A model generated the notes under the pieces. It was given only the letters and a program-made list of their open reading frames with translations, had not been told where the DNA came from and did not search any database. From the NCBI GenBank assembly GCA_013297875.1, contig JAAFIW010000018.1, positions 1 to 64,000 on the forward strand: a stretch of 64,000 bases of DNA, in the 5' to 3' direction. This document shows, piece by piece, positions 18,441 through 27,369 of the stretch; positions within the stretch are counted from its first letter, which is position 1, and the number at the start of each line of letters is the position of its first letter. The stretch is from Comamonadaceae bacterium. GTDB lineage: Bacteria; Pseudomonadota; Gammaproteobacteria; Burkholderiales; Burkholderiaceae_C. The translations under genes and the position numbers were made by a program.

Positions 18441-21068
18441 ATGAACACCGCTCCCGCCTCAACCCCCAGCAAACCTTTCACCCCCGCCCGCTTCTGGCAA
18501 ATGGGCTGGCGCAGCCTGTTGCGTGACCTGCGGGCGGGCGAGCTGCGGCTGTTGATCGTGGCCGTCACGCTGGCCGTGGCGGCACTCACGGCAGTGGGGT
18601 TTTTTGCTGACCGCCTACAGGGCGGCTTGATGCGCGATGCACGCCAGCTGCTGGGCGGCGACGCGGTGATTGCCAGTGACAACCCCACGCCGCAAATCTT
18701 CATTGACGAAGCACGCCGCAACGGTTTGCAGGTGGCGGGCACCTTGGGTTTTCCTACCATGGGCCGGGCCACCGAGGGCCAAGGCGGTGCCAGCAAACTG
18801 GTGGCGCTCAAGGCGGTGCAGGCGGGTTACCCGCTGCGCGGCAAGCTCACTGTGACCGACGCGCCCGACAGCCCCGGCCAGACCACGCGCGAGGTGCCTG
18901 CGCAGGGCCAGGTGTGGGTAGACGCTTCGCTGCTGGAGTCGCTGCAGCTGAAGCTGGGCGACCAGCTGCTGCTGGGCGACGCCAGTCTGCGCATCAGCCG
19001 CATCATCGTCAACGAGCCCGACCGGGGCGCGGGCTTTGCCACCCTCGCCCCGCGCGCCATGATTTCGTCGGCTGACATTCTGGCCACCAACCTGATTCAA
19101 CCGGCCAGCCGTGTGACCTACCGCATGGCCGTGGCCGGCAACGACGCCCAGGTGCGCGCCTACAGCCAGTGGGCAGCAGCCGAGCTGAAAAAAGCTGACC
19201 CGGGTTTGGGTGAGCAGCGCGCGGCGCTGCGTGGCGTGCGTCTCGAATCGTTTGAAGGCGGCCGCCCCGAAATGCGCCAAACGCTGGACCGCGCCGAAAA
19301 ATTCCTGAACCTGGTGGCCCTGCTGGCGGCGCTTTTGAGCGCCGTGGCCGTAGCCCTGGCTGCACGCGGCTTTGCCGCCAGCCACCTGGACGACTGCGCC
19401 ATGCTGCGCGTGCTGGGCCAGCCCCAGCGCACCATGGCCCTGGCCTACACCTTTGAGTTTGCGCTGGTGGGCCTGTTTGCCAGCGGCCTGGGCGTGGCCA
19501 CCGGCTTTGCGGTGCACCATGTGTTTGTGCTGCTGTTGGCGGGTTTGGTTGATGCCGCGCTGCCCGCCGCCACCTTGTGGCCGGTGTTTTTTGGCATGGG
19601 CATGGGCCTGACCTTGATGTTCGCCTTTGGCCTGCCGCCGGTGCTACAACTGGCCCAGGTGCCCCCGCTGCGCGTGATTCGCCGCGATGTGGGCAACCTC
19701 AAACCCGCGTCGCTGGCGGTGCTGGGCCTGGGTGTGGCGGGCTTTGCCGCGCTGCTGATTGCCGCCAGCAGCGACCTGCTGCTGGGCGCGATTGCCGTGG
19801 GTGGTTTTGCGGTGGCGGTGGTGCTGTTTGCGGGTTTGAGCTGGGTGGCCGTGAAGCTGCTGCGCCGCGTGGTCAATGAAGCCACCGCGCCTGGATGGGG
19901 GAGGGGCCCCGGCCTGCCGGTGCCGTGGCTGGTGCTGGCCACGCGGCAGATTTCGGCCCGCCCGGCTTACACCGTGGTGCAGGTCAGCAGTCTCGCTGTG
20001 GGCCTGCTCGCGCTGATTTTGCTGGTGCTGCTGCGCACCGACCTGATTGCCAGCTGGCGAAAAGCCACACCAGTGGATGCGCCCAACCGCTTTGTCATCA
20101 ATGTGCAGCCCGAGCAGGGCGATGCGTTTCAGGCCCTGTTGAAAAGCGATGGCGTCAAGCGCTACGACTGGTACCCCATGATCCGTGGCCGCCTGGTCGC
20201 CGTCAACGGCCAGCCCGTCTCGCCCGACAGCTACACCGAAGACCGCGCCAAACGCCTGGTAGACCGCGAATTCAACCTGTCCAACAGCGCCCAGCAGCCC
20301 GGCCACAACCCGCTGATTGCAGGCAGCTGGACAGCCGGGCAGGCCGACACCATCAGCGTGGAAGAAGGCATTGCCAAAACCCTGAACCTGAAGATGGGCG
20401 ACAGCCTGCGCTTTGACATGGCCGGCATTGAAAAAGAAGCACGCGTGACCTCGCTGCGCAAGGTCGATTGGGGCTCGATGCGGGCCAACTTTTTCGTCAT
20501 CTTCCCGGTTGACAAACTGGCCGACGTGCCGGTGACCTACATGAGCGCCTTTCGCGCGCCAGACGCAACAGGCCCAGGCAAGGGCTTTGACAACCGCATG
20601 GTCAAAACCTTCCCCAACATCACCAACGTAGACATGACCGCCACCATCACCCAGGTGCAGGGCGTGCTCGACAAAGTCATTCGCGCCGTCGAATTTCTGT
20701 TCGCCTTCACCCTGGCCGCCGGCGTGGTGGTGCTGTTTGCCGCTGTCACCGCCACGCGCGAGGAGCGCGCCAGAGAGTTCGCCATCATGCGGGCGGTGGG
20801 CGCGCGATCCAGCCTGCTGCGCCAGGTGCAGCGCGCCGAGCTGATCGGCGTGGGCCTTTTGGCCGGCTTTCTCGCCAGCCTGGTCGCCGTAGTGGTCGGC
20901 TGGGGCCTGGCCCGCTACGCCTTCGAATTCGACTGGACCGCCTCACCGTTTGTGCCGGTGGTGGGCGCACTCACCGGCGCGCTGCTCGCCTGGGCCGCAG
21001 GCTGGTGGGGCCTGCGCGAGGTGCTGAACCGGCCGGTGGTGCAGACGCTGCGGCAGGCGGCGCAGTAA
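18441..21068 (+). CDS. FtsX-family ABC transporter permease (YbbP-like)
   Basis: A large MacB/FtsX-type permease of 875 aa. One membrane helix lies near residues 30-52 and a long periplasmic region follows. There are two blocks of helices, at about 285-480 and 755-870, with an FtsX core in each half, the architecture of YbbP. In E. coli ybbP pairs with the ATPase ybbA and the esterase tesA; neither is present here, so the partner must be encoded elsewhere or the gene is an orphan. Confidence 0.88.
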   Translation: MNTAPASTPSKPFTPARFWQMGWRSLLRDLRAGELRLLIVAVTLAVAALTAVGFFADRLQGGLMRDARQLLGGDAVIASDNPTPQIFIDEARRNGLQVAGTLGFPTMGRATEGQGGASKLVALKAVQAGYPLRGKLTVTDAPDSPGQTTREVPAQGQVWVDASLLESLQLKLGDQLLLGDASLRISRIIVNEPDRGAGFATLAPRAMISSADILATNLIQPASRVTYRMAVAGNDAQVRAYSQWAAAELKKADPGLGEQRAALRGVRLESFEGGRPEMRQTLDRAEKFLNLVALLAALLSAVAVALAARGFAASHLDDCAMLRVLGQPQRTMALAYTFEFALVGLFASGLGVATGFAVHHVFVLLLAGLVDAALPAATLWPVFFGMGMGLTLMFAFGLPPVLQLAQVPPLRVIRRDVGNLKPASLAVLGLGVAGFAALLIAASSDLLLGAIAVGGFAVAVVLFAGLSWVAVKLLRRVVNEATAPGWGRGPGLPVPWLVLATRQISARPAYTVVQVSSLAVGLLALILLVLLRTDLIASWRKATPVDAPNRFVINVQPEQGDAFQALLKSDGVKRYDWYPMIRGRLVAVNGQPVSPDSYTEDRAKRLVDREFNLSNSAQQPGHNPLIAGSWTAGQADTISVEEGIAKTLNLKMGDSLRFDMAGIEKEARVTSLRKVDWGSMRANFFVIFPVDKLADVPVTYMSAFRAPDATGPGKGFDNRMVKTFPNITNVDMTATITQVQGVLDKVIRAVEFLFAFTLAAGVVVLFAAVTATREERAREFAIMRAVGARSSLLRQVQRAELIGVGLLAGFLASLVAVVVGWGLARYAFEFDWTASPFVPVVGALTGALLAWAAGWWGLREVLNRPVVQTLRQAAQ

Positions 21069-21096
21069 TAGCAGGAAAAAATAAATGCGAACCCGA

Positions 21097-21401
21097 ATGT
21101 TTAACCCCCCCACCCCGGCCTGACCTTGCGTGATGACGTATTACCTGCCCTCGGGCTACAAGTCACGCAAGCCGCTGAGCAGCTGGGCGTCTCGCGTGTG
21201 GCACTGTCACGCGTACTCAACGGTCGTGCCGCCATATCGCCTGAAATGGCCTTGCGTATCGAGGCCTGGCTGGGCGTTGACCGTGGCCGTGAAGCTCGGC
21301 TGTGGCTGGCCCAACAAAGCGCATATGACGTGTGGCAGGCGCAGCTTCGTTTCAAGGCAGCGCCGATGCGCGTGCAGCCTGCGCCGGTGCTGGGTGCATG
21401 A
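21097..21401 (+). pseudogene. HigA-like addiction-module antitoxin, frameshifted at the N-terminus
   Basis: The downstream frame (LRDDVLPALGLQVTQAAEQL, VSRVALSRVLNGRAAISPEM) is a helix-turn-helix of the HigA type. The family usually starts MFNPPHPGLTLRDD. That sequence is here if one C is added to the 7-C run at 21105-21111; as written, ATG 21097 reads only eight codons to a TGA. Translation could still begin at TTG 21126. No higB toxin is adjacent. A homopolymer sequencing error is as likely as true decay. Confidence 0.7.
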
Positions 21402-21409
21402 AGGGACAA

Positions 21410-21498
21410 GCATTTGGGGTCAGATTCCAATTCAGGACGCGGTCTGAATCGGCGGGCGCAAAAAGCCCATACGAAATTGGACTCTGACCCCAATTGCG
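21410..21498. repeat. REP-like palindrome, GGGGTCAGAT type
   Basis: 18-bp arms (21415-21432 and 21475-21492, TGGGGTCAGATTCCAATT type) with one mismatch. Same flanks and same CAGGACG motif after the left arm as the copy near 16.7 kb. Confidence 0.75.
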
Positions 21499-21540
21499 TG
21501 CCAGCCGGAGACTACAAATCGACGGCTCGGTGCCCCAGTT

Positions 21541-21595
21541 TGCTACTATTTGTATAGCTGCTTGAGCAGTATTGACCTGGGCGGTTGACCGTTTT
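21541..21595 (-). repeat. GCTCAAGCAGCTAT-type dispersed element
   Basis: TGCTACTATTTGTATAGC, then TGCTTGAGCAGTATTG and ACCTGGGCGG, a minus-orientation copy directly upstream of the globin gene. Confidence 0.8.
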
Positions 21596-21607
21596 GACCA
21601 TAAAACC

Positions 21608-22012
21608 ATGCAAATCCAAGAAAAACCACCGTTTGACACCCCCTTCGAATGGATAGGCGGCCAAGACCGGGTGCAAGCCCTGGTCGAGCGCTTTTACGAC
21701 CTGATGGACCTGGAACCCGCCTACACCGCCCTGCGCGCCGTCCACGGCAGCGAGCTGACCGAAGCCCGCCAGCGCCTGTTCTGGTTCTTGTGCGGCTGGC
21801 TGGGCGGCCCCCAGCTCTACACCGAGCGCCTGGGCCACCCCATGCTGCGCGCCCGTCACCTGCCCTTCAAAATCGGCATCCTGGAGCGCGACCAGTGGCT
21901 GGCCTGCATGGACCAGGCCATGGGCGAAACCGGTGTGGACGACGCGCTGCGCAAGCGCTTGCAGCAAAGCTCTTTTCAGACGGCGGACTGGATGCGCAAT
22001 GTGGGGGTTTGA
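21608..22012 (+). CDS. group II truncated haemoglobin
   Basis: A small haem protein of 134 aa, the usual length of trHbO-type globins, which bind oxygen or detoxify nitric oxide and peroxide. FEWIGGQDRVQALVERFYDLM is the typical N-terminal helix. LFWFLCGWLGGPQLYTERLG leads to the proximal-His region RARHLPFKIG, and the WLACMDQAM helix follows. The ATG at 21608 matches the family N-terminus, though the ribosome binding site is weak. Confidence 0.9.
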   Translation: MQIQEKPPFDTPFEWIGGQDRVQALVERFYDLMDLEPAYTALRAVHGSELTEARQRLFWFLCGWLGGPQLYTERLGHPMLRARHLPFKIGILERDQWLACMDQAMGETGVDDALRKRLQQSSFQTADWMRNVGV

Positions 22013-22016
22013 ACCC

Positions 22017-22347
22017 GTGGTGAATCGCCCCTTGCAAAGCGTGAAGCAGGAAGGGCATTGGCTCGCCGAATTGCCGCATGAAGGCAAGTTGCTCTTCCTT
22101 GCTGCGCTGGCTCATGAAATCACTGTCGTGGCACGCAACAGCTATCGACCTCAGACTGAAGAACTGGACAAGCCCAGTCAATTGCGCAGCATCAACGAGA
22201 TCCAACACCGAATCCTGGCCTGCTTGGTTCAGTCGCCGTAGCTTCCAGGAATCGATTGCTTGCCTGGTGCTGCAACAACCAGACCCCGAACTGGGCGAGC
22301 TCGTGGCGTTCGCATGGCGTCGCGCCAAGGAGTGTTTGGGATCATGA
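22017..22347 (+). pseudogene. decayed small conserved protein
   Basis: One frame reads FLAALAHEITVVARNSY, then PSQLRSINEIQHRILACL, and hits a stop at 22239-22241. The next frame over continues coherently as SFQESIACLVLQQ and ELVAFAWRRAKECLGS to a stop at 22347. The two halves look like one small soluble protein broken by a single-base change near 22230, with no clear start. I recognise it only as a conserved hypothetical type; a sequencing error is possible. Confidence 0.5.
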
Positions 22348-22575
22348 GACCTTATTGATTCGACCCGATGAAGTCTGAAATTTCCGTTCGGACTGAGCAG
22401 GGTATCCAGGAAGCCCCGTTCAGGCTGGGCTGAGGAGCGCAAAAGCCAGTGGATCAGGGCACGTGCTTGTTTGAGCCGCAGGCGAGTTTGCACGTGACCC
22501 CACTGGGTTTGAGCACCGCAAGGTGCCCGCAGCGAAGCGAAGGGACCCAGACTGCGGGTCGCCTTTCTTTTGCTT

Positions 22576-22603
22576 ACTTTTCTTTGGCGACGCAAAGAAA
22601 AGT
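22576..22603. repeat. perfect 11-bp hairpin, ACTTTTCTTTG type
   Basis: ACTTTTCTTTG pairs with CAAAGAAAAGT across a 6-nt loop, preceded by TTTCTTTTGCTT. Hairpins of this form recur between genes in many proteobacteria; the role is unknown. Confidence 0.6.
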
Positions 22604-22651
22604 GAGTCGCTGTCGGGCGACCCCGACATCTACGTATGCTGCTAAGCCTTG

Positions 22652-22723
22652 TTTTGCTACCGAATTCGTAGCTGCTTGTGCGCTACCAGGTTGCACGTTT
22701 GCCTGATTTGACTCAAAAATAGG
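22652..22723 (-). repeat. dispersed element, CACAAGC variant
   Basis: GTAGCTGCTTGTGCGC followed by TTGCACGTTTGCC; the core has GCACAAGC instead of GCTCAAGC, as in the copy near 46.06 kb. Confidence 0.7.
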
Positions 22724-22772
22724 CTGCTGAGGCCGCTCAACCAGGTCATCGTGACTAGACTTGATCTGAAAC

Positions 22773-22838
22773 GCTCCCAATTCAGTAGCTGCTTGAGCAA
22801 TAAACACCTGGGCGAAAGCCCTATTCGGCCTATTTTTA
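22773..22838 (-). repeat. GCTCAAGCAGCTAT-type dispersed element
   Basis: CAGTAGCTGCTTGAGCAA, then ACACCTGGGCG and CGGCCTATTTT, ending about 35 bp before dapF. Confidence 0.8.
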
Positions 22839-22871
22839 GCGCCTTGATACCCCACATCCGATAATCCCCCC

Positions 22872-23786
22872 ATGCACATCCCCTTTACCAAAATGCAAGG
22901 TGCCGGCAACGATTTCGTGGTGCTGGACGAGACGCAAGGTCTGTTGAACTTGAGCCCTGCGCATTACCGTTTTCTGGCGGACCGGCACTTTGGCGTGGGG
23001 GCTGATCAGATTTTGTCGGTGCGCTCGGCCAGTCAGGGGGGTGTGGACTTTGACTATGTGATTCATAACGCCGATGGCGGTCAGGTGGAGCATTGCGGCA
23101 ATGGGGCGCGTTGTTTTGTGCAGTTTGTGCGCGAGCGGGGCTTGAGCGCCAAAGACCGCATTCGGGTGAAAGTGGCCAAGGGTGTGCTGGAGCTGCACCA
23201 GTTGCCTGATGGGCAGGTGACGGTGGACATGGGGCCGCCGGTGTTTGCGCTGGCGCAGGTGCCGTTTGATGGTGCGGGCCAGGTGGCGCAGCCCAGCGGT
23301 GGCTGGGAGGTCTGGGCGCTTGATTTCATGCCAAATCAGCCACCCGCCCAGGTGAATATTGCTCAAGCAGCTACAGTATCGATAGCAGTTTTGTCGATGG
23401 GCAACCCCCATGCCGTGCTGCGGGTGGACGATGTGGACGCCGCGCCGGTGGCCACGCTGGGCCCGCAGGTTCAGGCGCACCCGGCCTTTGTGCAGGGGGT
23501 GAACGTGGGCTTCATGCAGGTGCTCAGCCGCTCGCAGATTGCGCTGCGCGTGTATGAGCGCGGCTCGGGCGAAACGCTGGCTTGCGGCACGGGTGCCTGC
23601 GCGGCCGTGGTGGCCGGCATTCGCCTGGGCTGGCTGGACGCCGCGGTACAGGTGCGCACACGAGGCGGTATCCTGAGCATTGCGTGGGCGGGCGTTGCGT
23701 CTGGCAATCTGTCAGAGTCGGTGTTCATGACCGGCCCGGCCACCACCGTGTTTCAAGGCACCATCAACATTCCAGACAAGCTATGA
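22872..23786 (+). CDS. dapF: diaminopimelate epimerase
   Basis: Interconverts LL- and meso-diaminopimelate for lysine and peptidoglycan. Predicted 304 aa, against about 275 usual. The catalytic cysteines are in HCGNGARC and [11 protein letters not shown]. The extra length includes [18 protein letters not shown], about residues 157-174, encoded by a copy of the dispersed repeat just before the conserved SMGNPHAV motif. The stop overlaps the next start (ATGA), so a DUF484 gene is co-translated. Confidence 0.95.
   Translation: MHIPFTKMQGAGNDFVVLDETQGLLNLSPAHYRFLADRHFGVGADQILSVRSASQGGVDFDYVIHNADGGQVEHCGNGARCFVQFVRERGLSAKDRIRVKVAKGVLELHQLPDGQVTVDMGPPVFALAQVPFDGAGQVAQPSGGWEVWALDFMPNQPPAQVNIAQAATVSIAVLSMGNPHAVLRVDDVDAAPVATLGPQVQAHPAFVQGVNVGFMQVLSRSQIALRVYERGSGETLACGTGACAAVVAGIRLGWLDAAVQVRTRGGILSIAWAGVASGNLSESVFMTGPATTVFQGTINIPDKL
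23322..23388 (+). repeat. dispersed element inside dapF
   Basis: A full copy: CCAAATCAGCC, CGCCCAGGTGAATATT, then GCTCAAGCAGCTAC and GATAGCAG. It is translated as [10 protein letters not shown]. Confidence 0.85.
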
Positions 23787-24505
23787 ATTCAACCCCTACA
23801 CCTGCACCCGTTTCGCCACCCGCCACGGCCACTATGCACCCCATTACTGAAGACGATATTGCCAACTACCTGGTGAACACGCCCGACTTTTTTGAGCGGC
23901 ATGCGCAGCTCCTGGCCACGGTGCAACTGAGCAGCCCGCACGGCGGGCGGGCCGTGGGCCTGCAGGAGCGCCAGGCGCAAATGCTGCGCGAAAAGATCAA
24001 GGCGCTGGAGCACCGCATCATGGACATGGTGCGCCACGGCAATGAAAACGTGATCATTGCCGACCGCCTGCAGCGCTGGGCGCGCAACCTGTTTCTCACG
24101 CCCGATGCGGTGGACTTGCCCGCGCAGATTCTGGACGAGCTGCGCTCGCAGTTCATGGTGCCGCAGGTGGCCATCAAGGTCTGGTCGGTGGCCAACGACT
24201 ATGCGCAAGAGCATTTTGCGGTGGACGTGACCGACGACGCCAAAGCCTTCGCCAGCTCGCTGACCTCGCCCTACTGCGGTGTGAACGCGGGCTTTGAAGC
24301 CGTCAACTGGCTGCCCGACGGGCACCTGGCGATGTCGATGGCGCTGATTCCGCTGCGAGCCGGTGCCATCAACAGCCCCGCCCCCGCCTTTGGCATGCTG
24401 GTGCTGGCCTCGCCCGACCCCTCGCGCTTTGAAAGCGGCATGGGCACCGACTTTTTAGAGCGCATCGCCGAGCTGGCCAGCGCCGCGCTGTCGCGGCTGC
24501 GCTGA
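23783..24505 (+). CDS. DUF484 family protein
   Basis: A GAF-like cytosolic protein of 240 aa; its function is not established. The N-terminal part has the family signature [20 protein letters not shown], then a coiled segment ([19 protein letters not shown]) and a GAF-like domain to the end. In many proteobacteria the order dapF - DUF484 - xerC is conserved, and it is here. The ATG at 23783 overlaps the dapF stop. Confidence 0.88.
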   Translation: MNSTPTPAPVSPPATATMHPITEDDIANYLVNTPDFFERHAQLLATVQLSSPHGGRAVGLQERQAQMLREKIKALEHRIMDMVRHGNENVIIADRLQRWARNLFLTPDAVDLPAQILDELRSQFMVPQVAIKVWSVANDYAQEHFAVDVTDDAKAFASSLTSPYCGVNAGFEAVNWLPDGHLAMSMALIPLRAGAINSPAPAFGMLVLASPDPSRFESGMGTDFLERIAELASAALSRLR

Positions 24506-24508
24506 AGA

Positions 24509-24541
24509 ATGACAGATGACAGATGACAGATGACAGATGAC
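24509..24541. repeat. 7-bp tandem repeat, 4.7 copies, in a structured spacer
   Basis: The unit ATGACAG is repeated head to tail after the DUF484 stop. The last unit starts a 10-bp inverted repeat ATGACTTGGC (24537-24546) / GCCAAGTCAT (24606-24615). A second pair GGCTGCTG / CAGCAGCC lies inside. The structure ends 15 bp before xerC. Confidence 0.75.
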
Positions 24542-24630
24542 TTGGCCTTTTGGCCTTGATGATAGGGGGCTGCTGCTGGTCATTCGTCATCCAGGCTGCG
24601 CAGCAGCCAAGTCATTTGTCATAGACAGCT

Positions 24631-25575
24631 ATGTCCGATCTGGTTGCCCGCTACCTGCAACACGTCCGCGTTGAAAAACGCCTGGCCGACCGCACCCTGG
24701 CGCTGTACACGCTGGACTTGGAGAAGCTGGCTGCCCATGCGGCGCAAGCCGGCGTCGAACTGACCCAGGTGCAGCCCCAGCACATTCGCCGCTGGGTGGC
24801 GCAGATGCACAGCGGCGGGCGTAGCGCGCGGGGCATTGCACTGATTTTGTCGGGCTGGCGCGGGCTGTATGCCTGGCTGGGGCGCCAAGGCCTGGTGGCG
24901 GCCAATCCGGTGGCCGATGTGCGGGCCCCCAAGGCCGCCAAGCCCTTGCCCAAAGCCTTGGGCGTTGATGAGGCCGTGCAACTGGCCAGCTTTCAGGCCG
25001 ACACCACCGGCCCACACGCAGCCAACCCCTGGCTGGAGGCACGCGACGCGGCCATGGTGGAGCTGCTCTATGGCTGCGGCCTGCGCGTGGGTGAGCTGGT
25101 GGGGCTGGATGTGGCGGCCAGCGGCCAGGCCAAAGGCTGGGTGGATTTGCAGGCCTGCGAGGCCAGCGTGCTGGGCAAGGGCAGCAAGCGGCGCACCGTG
25201 CCGGTGGGCCAGCAGGCGCATGACGCCGTGCAGCACTGGCTGGCTGTGCGCAGCGGCGGCCTGCCTGCGCACGCTGCTGACCAGGCGGCCCTGTTCACCG
25301 GCCAAAACGGCACCCGCCTGACGGCCCAGGCCATCTGGCAGCGCCTGCGCCAGCGCAGCCTGCGCGCCGGCCTGGCCACCCCCGTGCACCCCCACATGCT
25401 GCGCCACAGTTACGCCAGCCATGTGCTGCAAAGCAGCGGTGATTTGCGCGCCGTGCAAGAGCTGCTGGGCCACGCCAACATCAGCACCACGCAGATCTAC
25501 ACGCGGCTTGATTTTCAGCACCTGGCCAAGGCCTATGACGCGGCCCATCCGCGGGCCAAACGGAAACCTGAATGA
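24631..25575 (+). CDS. xerC: tyrosine recombinase XerC
   Basis: Resolves chromosome dimers at dif together with XerD. Predicted 314 aa, normal length. The SAM-like DNA-binding domain is N-terminal (residues 1-90). All catalytic residues are visible: Arg in GCGLRVGEL, Lys in GKGSKRR, His-x-x-Arg in HMLRHSYASH, His in LLGHANIS and Tyr in TQIYTRLD. Position after dapF-DUF484 supports XerC over XerD. Confidence 0.93.
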   Translation: MSDLVARYLQHVRVEKRLADRTLALYTLDLEKLAAHAAQAGVELTQVQPQHIRRWVAQMHSGGRSARGIALILSGWRGLYAWLGRQGLVAANPVADVRAPKAAKPLPKALGVDEAVQLASFQADTTGPHAANPWLEARDAAMVELLYGCGLRVGELVGLDVAASGQAKGWVDLQACEASVLGKGSKRRTVPVGQQAHDAVQHWLAVRSGGLPAHAADQAALFTGQNGTRLTAQAIWQRLRQRSLRAGLATPVHPHMLRHSYASHVLQSSGDLRAVQELLGHANISTTQIYTRLDFQHLAKAYDAAHPRAKRKPE

Positions 25576-25606
25576 AGGCGGGCAGGCCGTTGTCAAAACG
25601 CGTGCG

Positions 25607-27235
25607 TCAACACCCCCATAAGTGCACGCCCGCAGCCAGCGCCCGGTCGTACACCTTGTCATCCCAGCTCTTGTCGCTTGAGCTGTCAAACACCACCAAG
25701 TGCGCTTCGGTCGCGGCGCATCGCTGCTGGTATTCCAGGGTTTGCGTGGTGCCTTTTTCGATCAGCGTTTCCAGGCTGTCTTTGGCGCGTTTGACCTTGA
25801 TCTCGATCACCAGCCGCTGACGTGGCTCGGCGCAGGCGGGCCAGATGATGTACAGGTCGGTGCGGCCCCGGCCCAGGCCGTATTCCCGCTCGATGCGCCC
25901 GCCGCCGTTGACGATGCGCTGCAAGTAGGCTTGTAGCAAGAGCTGCGGGCCCGCTTCGCGGTACTGCATGCCTTTGAGCCAATGCTCGGAGTGCTCGCGG
26001 TAAAACTGTTGGAAGGCGGTGAGCAGTCGGGGCAGGTTCAGTGTGCCTTCCGGCGTACCGTCGGCGTCGATGTACCAGGCTTGCGGCGCGTGCGTGGTGG
26101 CAAAGTTGGTTTGGGCTACGCTGGTCAGCTCGCGCGGAATCACCTCGCGGTAAATATCGTTGGATATCACCAGTTGCTTGGCTGGCACAGCGCGCCGCAC
26201 CAAACCCAAATCAATGCAGTACTCGATATCGTCCATCGGTATGTCGCCCATCGACTCCTGGCCCGCCACCATGGGCGCAATCACCCGATACACGCGAGGC
26301 TCCTGTAGCTTGTCGATGAGCTGATCCAGATGCGTGGCCCGCGACAGCACCATGCGCTCTTTGGCCTGGCGCATGATTTCACCGGTGATGGGAATGCTGC
26401 GGTCGCGCATCTCGCGCATGCGAAAGGTCACGTCATACGCCAGCGCATTCACCAGCCACGGCTGGCCCTGCGTGTAAGCCCAAACCAGCTCGCGGGCTTC
26501 AGGGGTAAACACCTGGCCCGTTTCATCGGTGTGCTGCTGGTACAGCTCGTTGACTTCGGCTTCACTGAAATTGCCCAGGCGAATGGAATCGGCCTTGATG
26601 TTGAACGCGCTGCCGCCGGTGATGATTTCCTTGGTGGCGCTCGAATGAATGCGGTAGTCGCGCACATCACGCACGCCGCACAAGATCACGCTTTGCGGGA
26701 AGGCACCAGGCCGGTCGGCATAGCCCGCGCGAATCTGGCGCAGCACGCTGATCAAGGTGTCGCCGATCAGGGCGTCGATCTCGTCGATCATCAAGATCAG
26801 CGGGCGGGGGTTGTCGGGCTGCGCGTTGTCATGGCTGGAAAGATGAGCGATACAAAATTTCATCGCATCGCCCCGATCGGATTCTTTTAACCAGGCGTAG
26901 TAAGCCGTGCCCAAGCTGCTGTCTTTTAAGTGCAAGCCCGCAGCCGAGATGAAGCTGGCGCAAATGCTGGCCATGGCGTGCTGCAAATCCTCCCGATGCG
27001 CCTGCCCCGCCTCAATATTCACATACAGCGCCCGGTACTGCGTGCCCGCATTGAAGTGGCGCATCAGCGCATAAAGCGACGTGGTCTTGCCGGTCTGGCG
27101 CGGGGCGTGCAGCACAAAGTAGCGCTTTTGATCAATCAAGTCCTGTAACTCAGGCAGCTTGATGCGCCGCAGCGGGTCAATCGTGTAGTTGTCGGCCGGC
27201 AGCTGCGGGCCAGCGTTGTTGAAGAATTTTTCCAT
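25607..27235 (-). CDS. AAA ATPase with C-terminal PD-(D/E)XK nuclease-like domain
   Basis: A soluble protein of 542 aa. Walker A is HAPRQTGKTTS (about residue 43-53) and Walker B ILMIDEIDALIGD, with the STAND/AAA-like spacing. The C-terminal 120 residues contain REYGLGRGRTDLYIIW and LVIEIKVKRAK, which match the D...ExK core of PD-(D/E)XK nucleases. This architecture is widespread in bacteria and often linked to mobile or defence genes, but the role is unknown. It is convergent with xerC. Confidence 0.8.
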   Translation of the reverse strand: MEKFFNNAGPQLPADNYTIDPLRRIKLPELQDLIDQKRYFVLHAPRQTGKTTSLYALMRHFNAGTQYRALYVNIEAGQAHREDLQHAMASICASFISAAGLHLKDSSLGTAYYAWLKESDRGDAMKFCIAHLSSHDNAQPDNPRPLILMIDEIDALIGDTLISVLRQIRAGYADRPGAFPQSVILCGVRDVRDYRIHSSATKEIITGGSAFNIKADSIRLGNFSEAEVNELYQQHTDETGQVFTPEARELVWAYTQGQPWLVNALAYDVTFRMREMRDRSIPITGEIMRQAKERMVLSRATHLDQLIDKLQEPRVYRVIAPMVAGQESMGDIPMDDIEYCIDLGLVRRAVPAKQLVISNDIYREVIPRELTSVAQTNFATTHAPQAWYIDADGTPEGTLNLPRLLTAFQQFYREHSEHWLKGMQYREAGPQLLLQAYLQRIVNGGGRIEREYGLGRGRTDLYIIWPACAEPRQRLVIEIKVKRAKDSLETLIEKGTTQTLEYQQRCAATEAHLVVFDSSSDKSWDDKVYDRALAAGVHLWGC

Positions 27236-27369
27236 GGCTTGGGCCTTGTGTAAATCGGTGTGGCGCAGCGCACGGCCTTACTGCAGCTGCTGCTACACGG
27301 CGAACTGTAGGCCACTTTGGCTTGCAGGGCCGTGGGCAGTTACCGCGGCGCTCTCCCATAATCCAACCC

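Larger units (their letters stand above)
22348..22871. other. repeat-rich intergenic region, no gene seen
   Basis: This 524-bp gap contains two copies of the GCTCAAGCAGCTAT element and an AT-rich hairpin. Frames crossing it are not family-like. Confidence 0.6.

Noticed and set aside
21867-22595. Long minus-strand frame (242 aa)
   Set aside because: It overlaps the globin gene and a repeat region, with low-complexity composition and no family resemblance.
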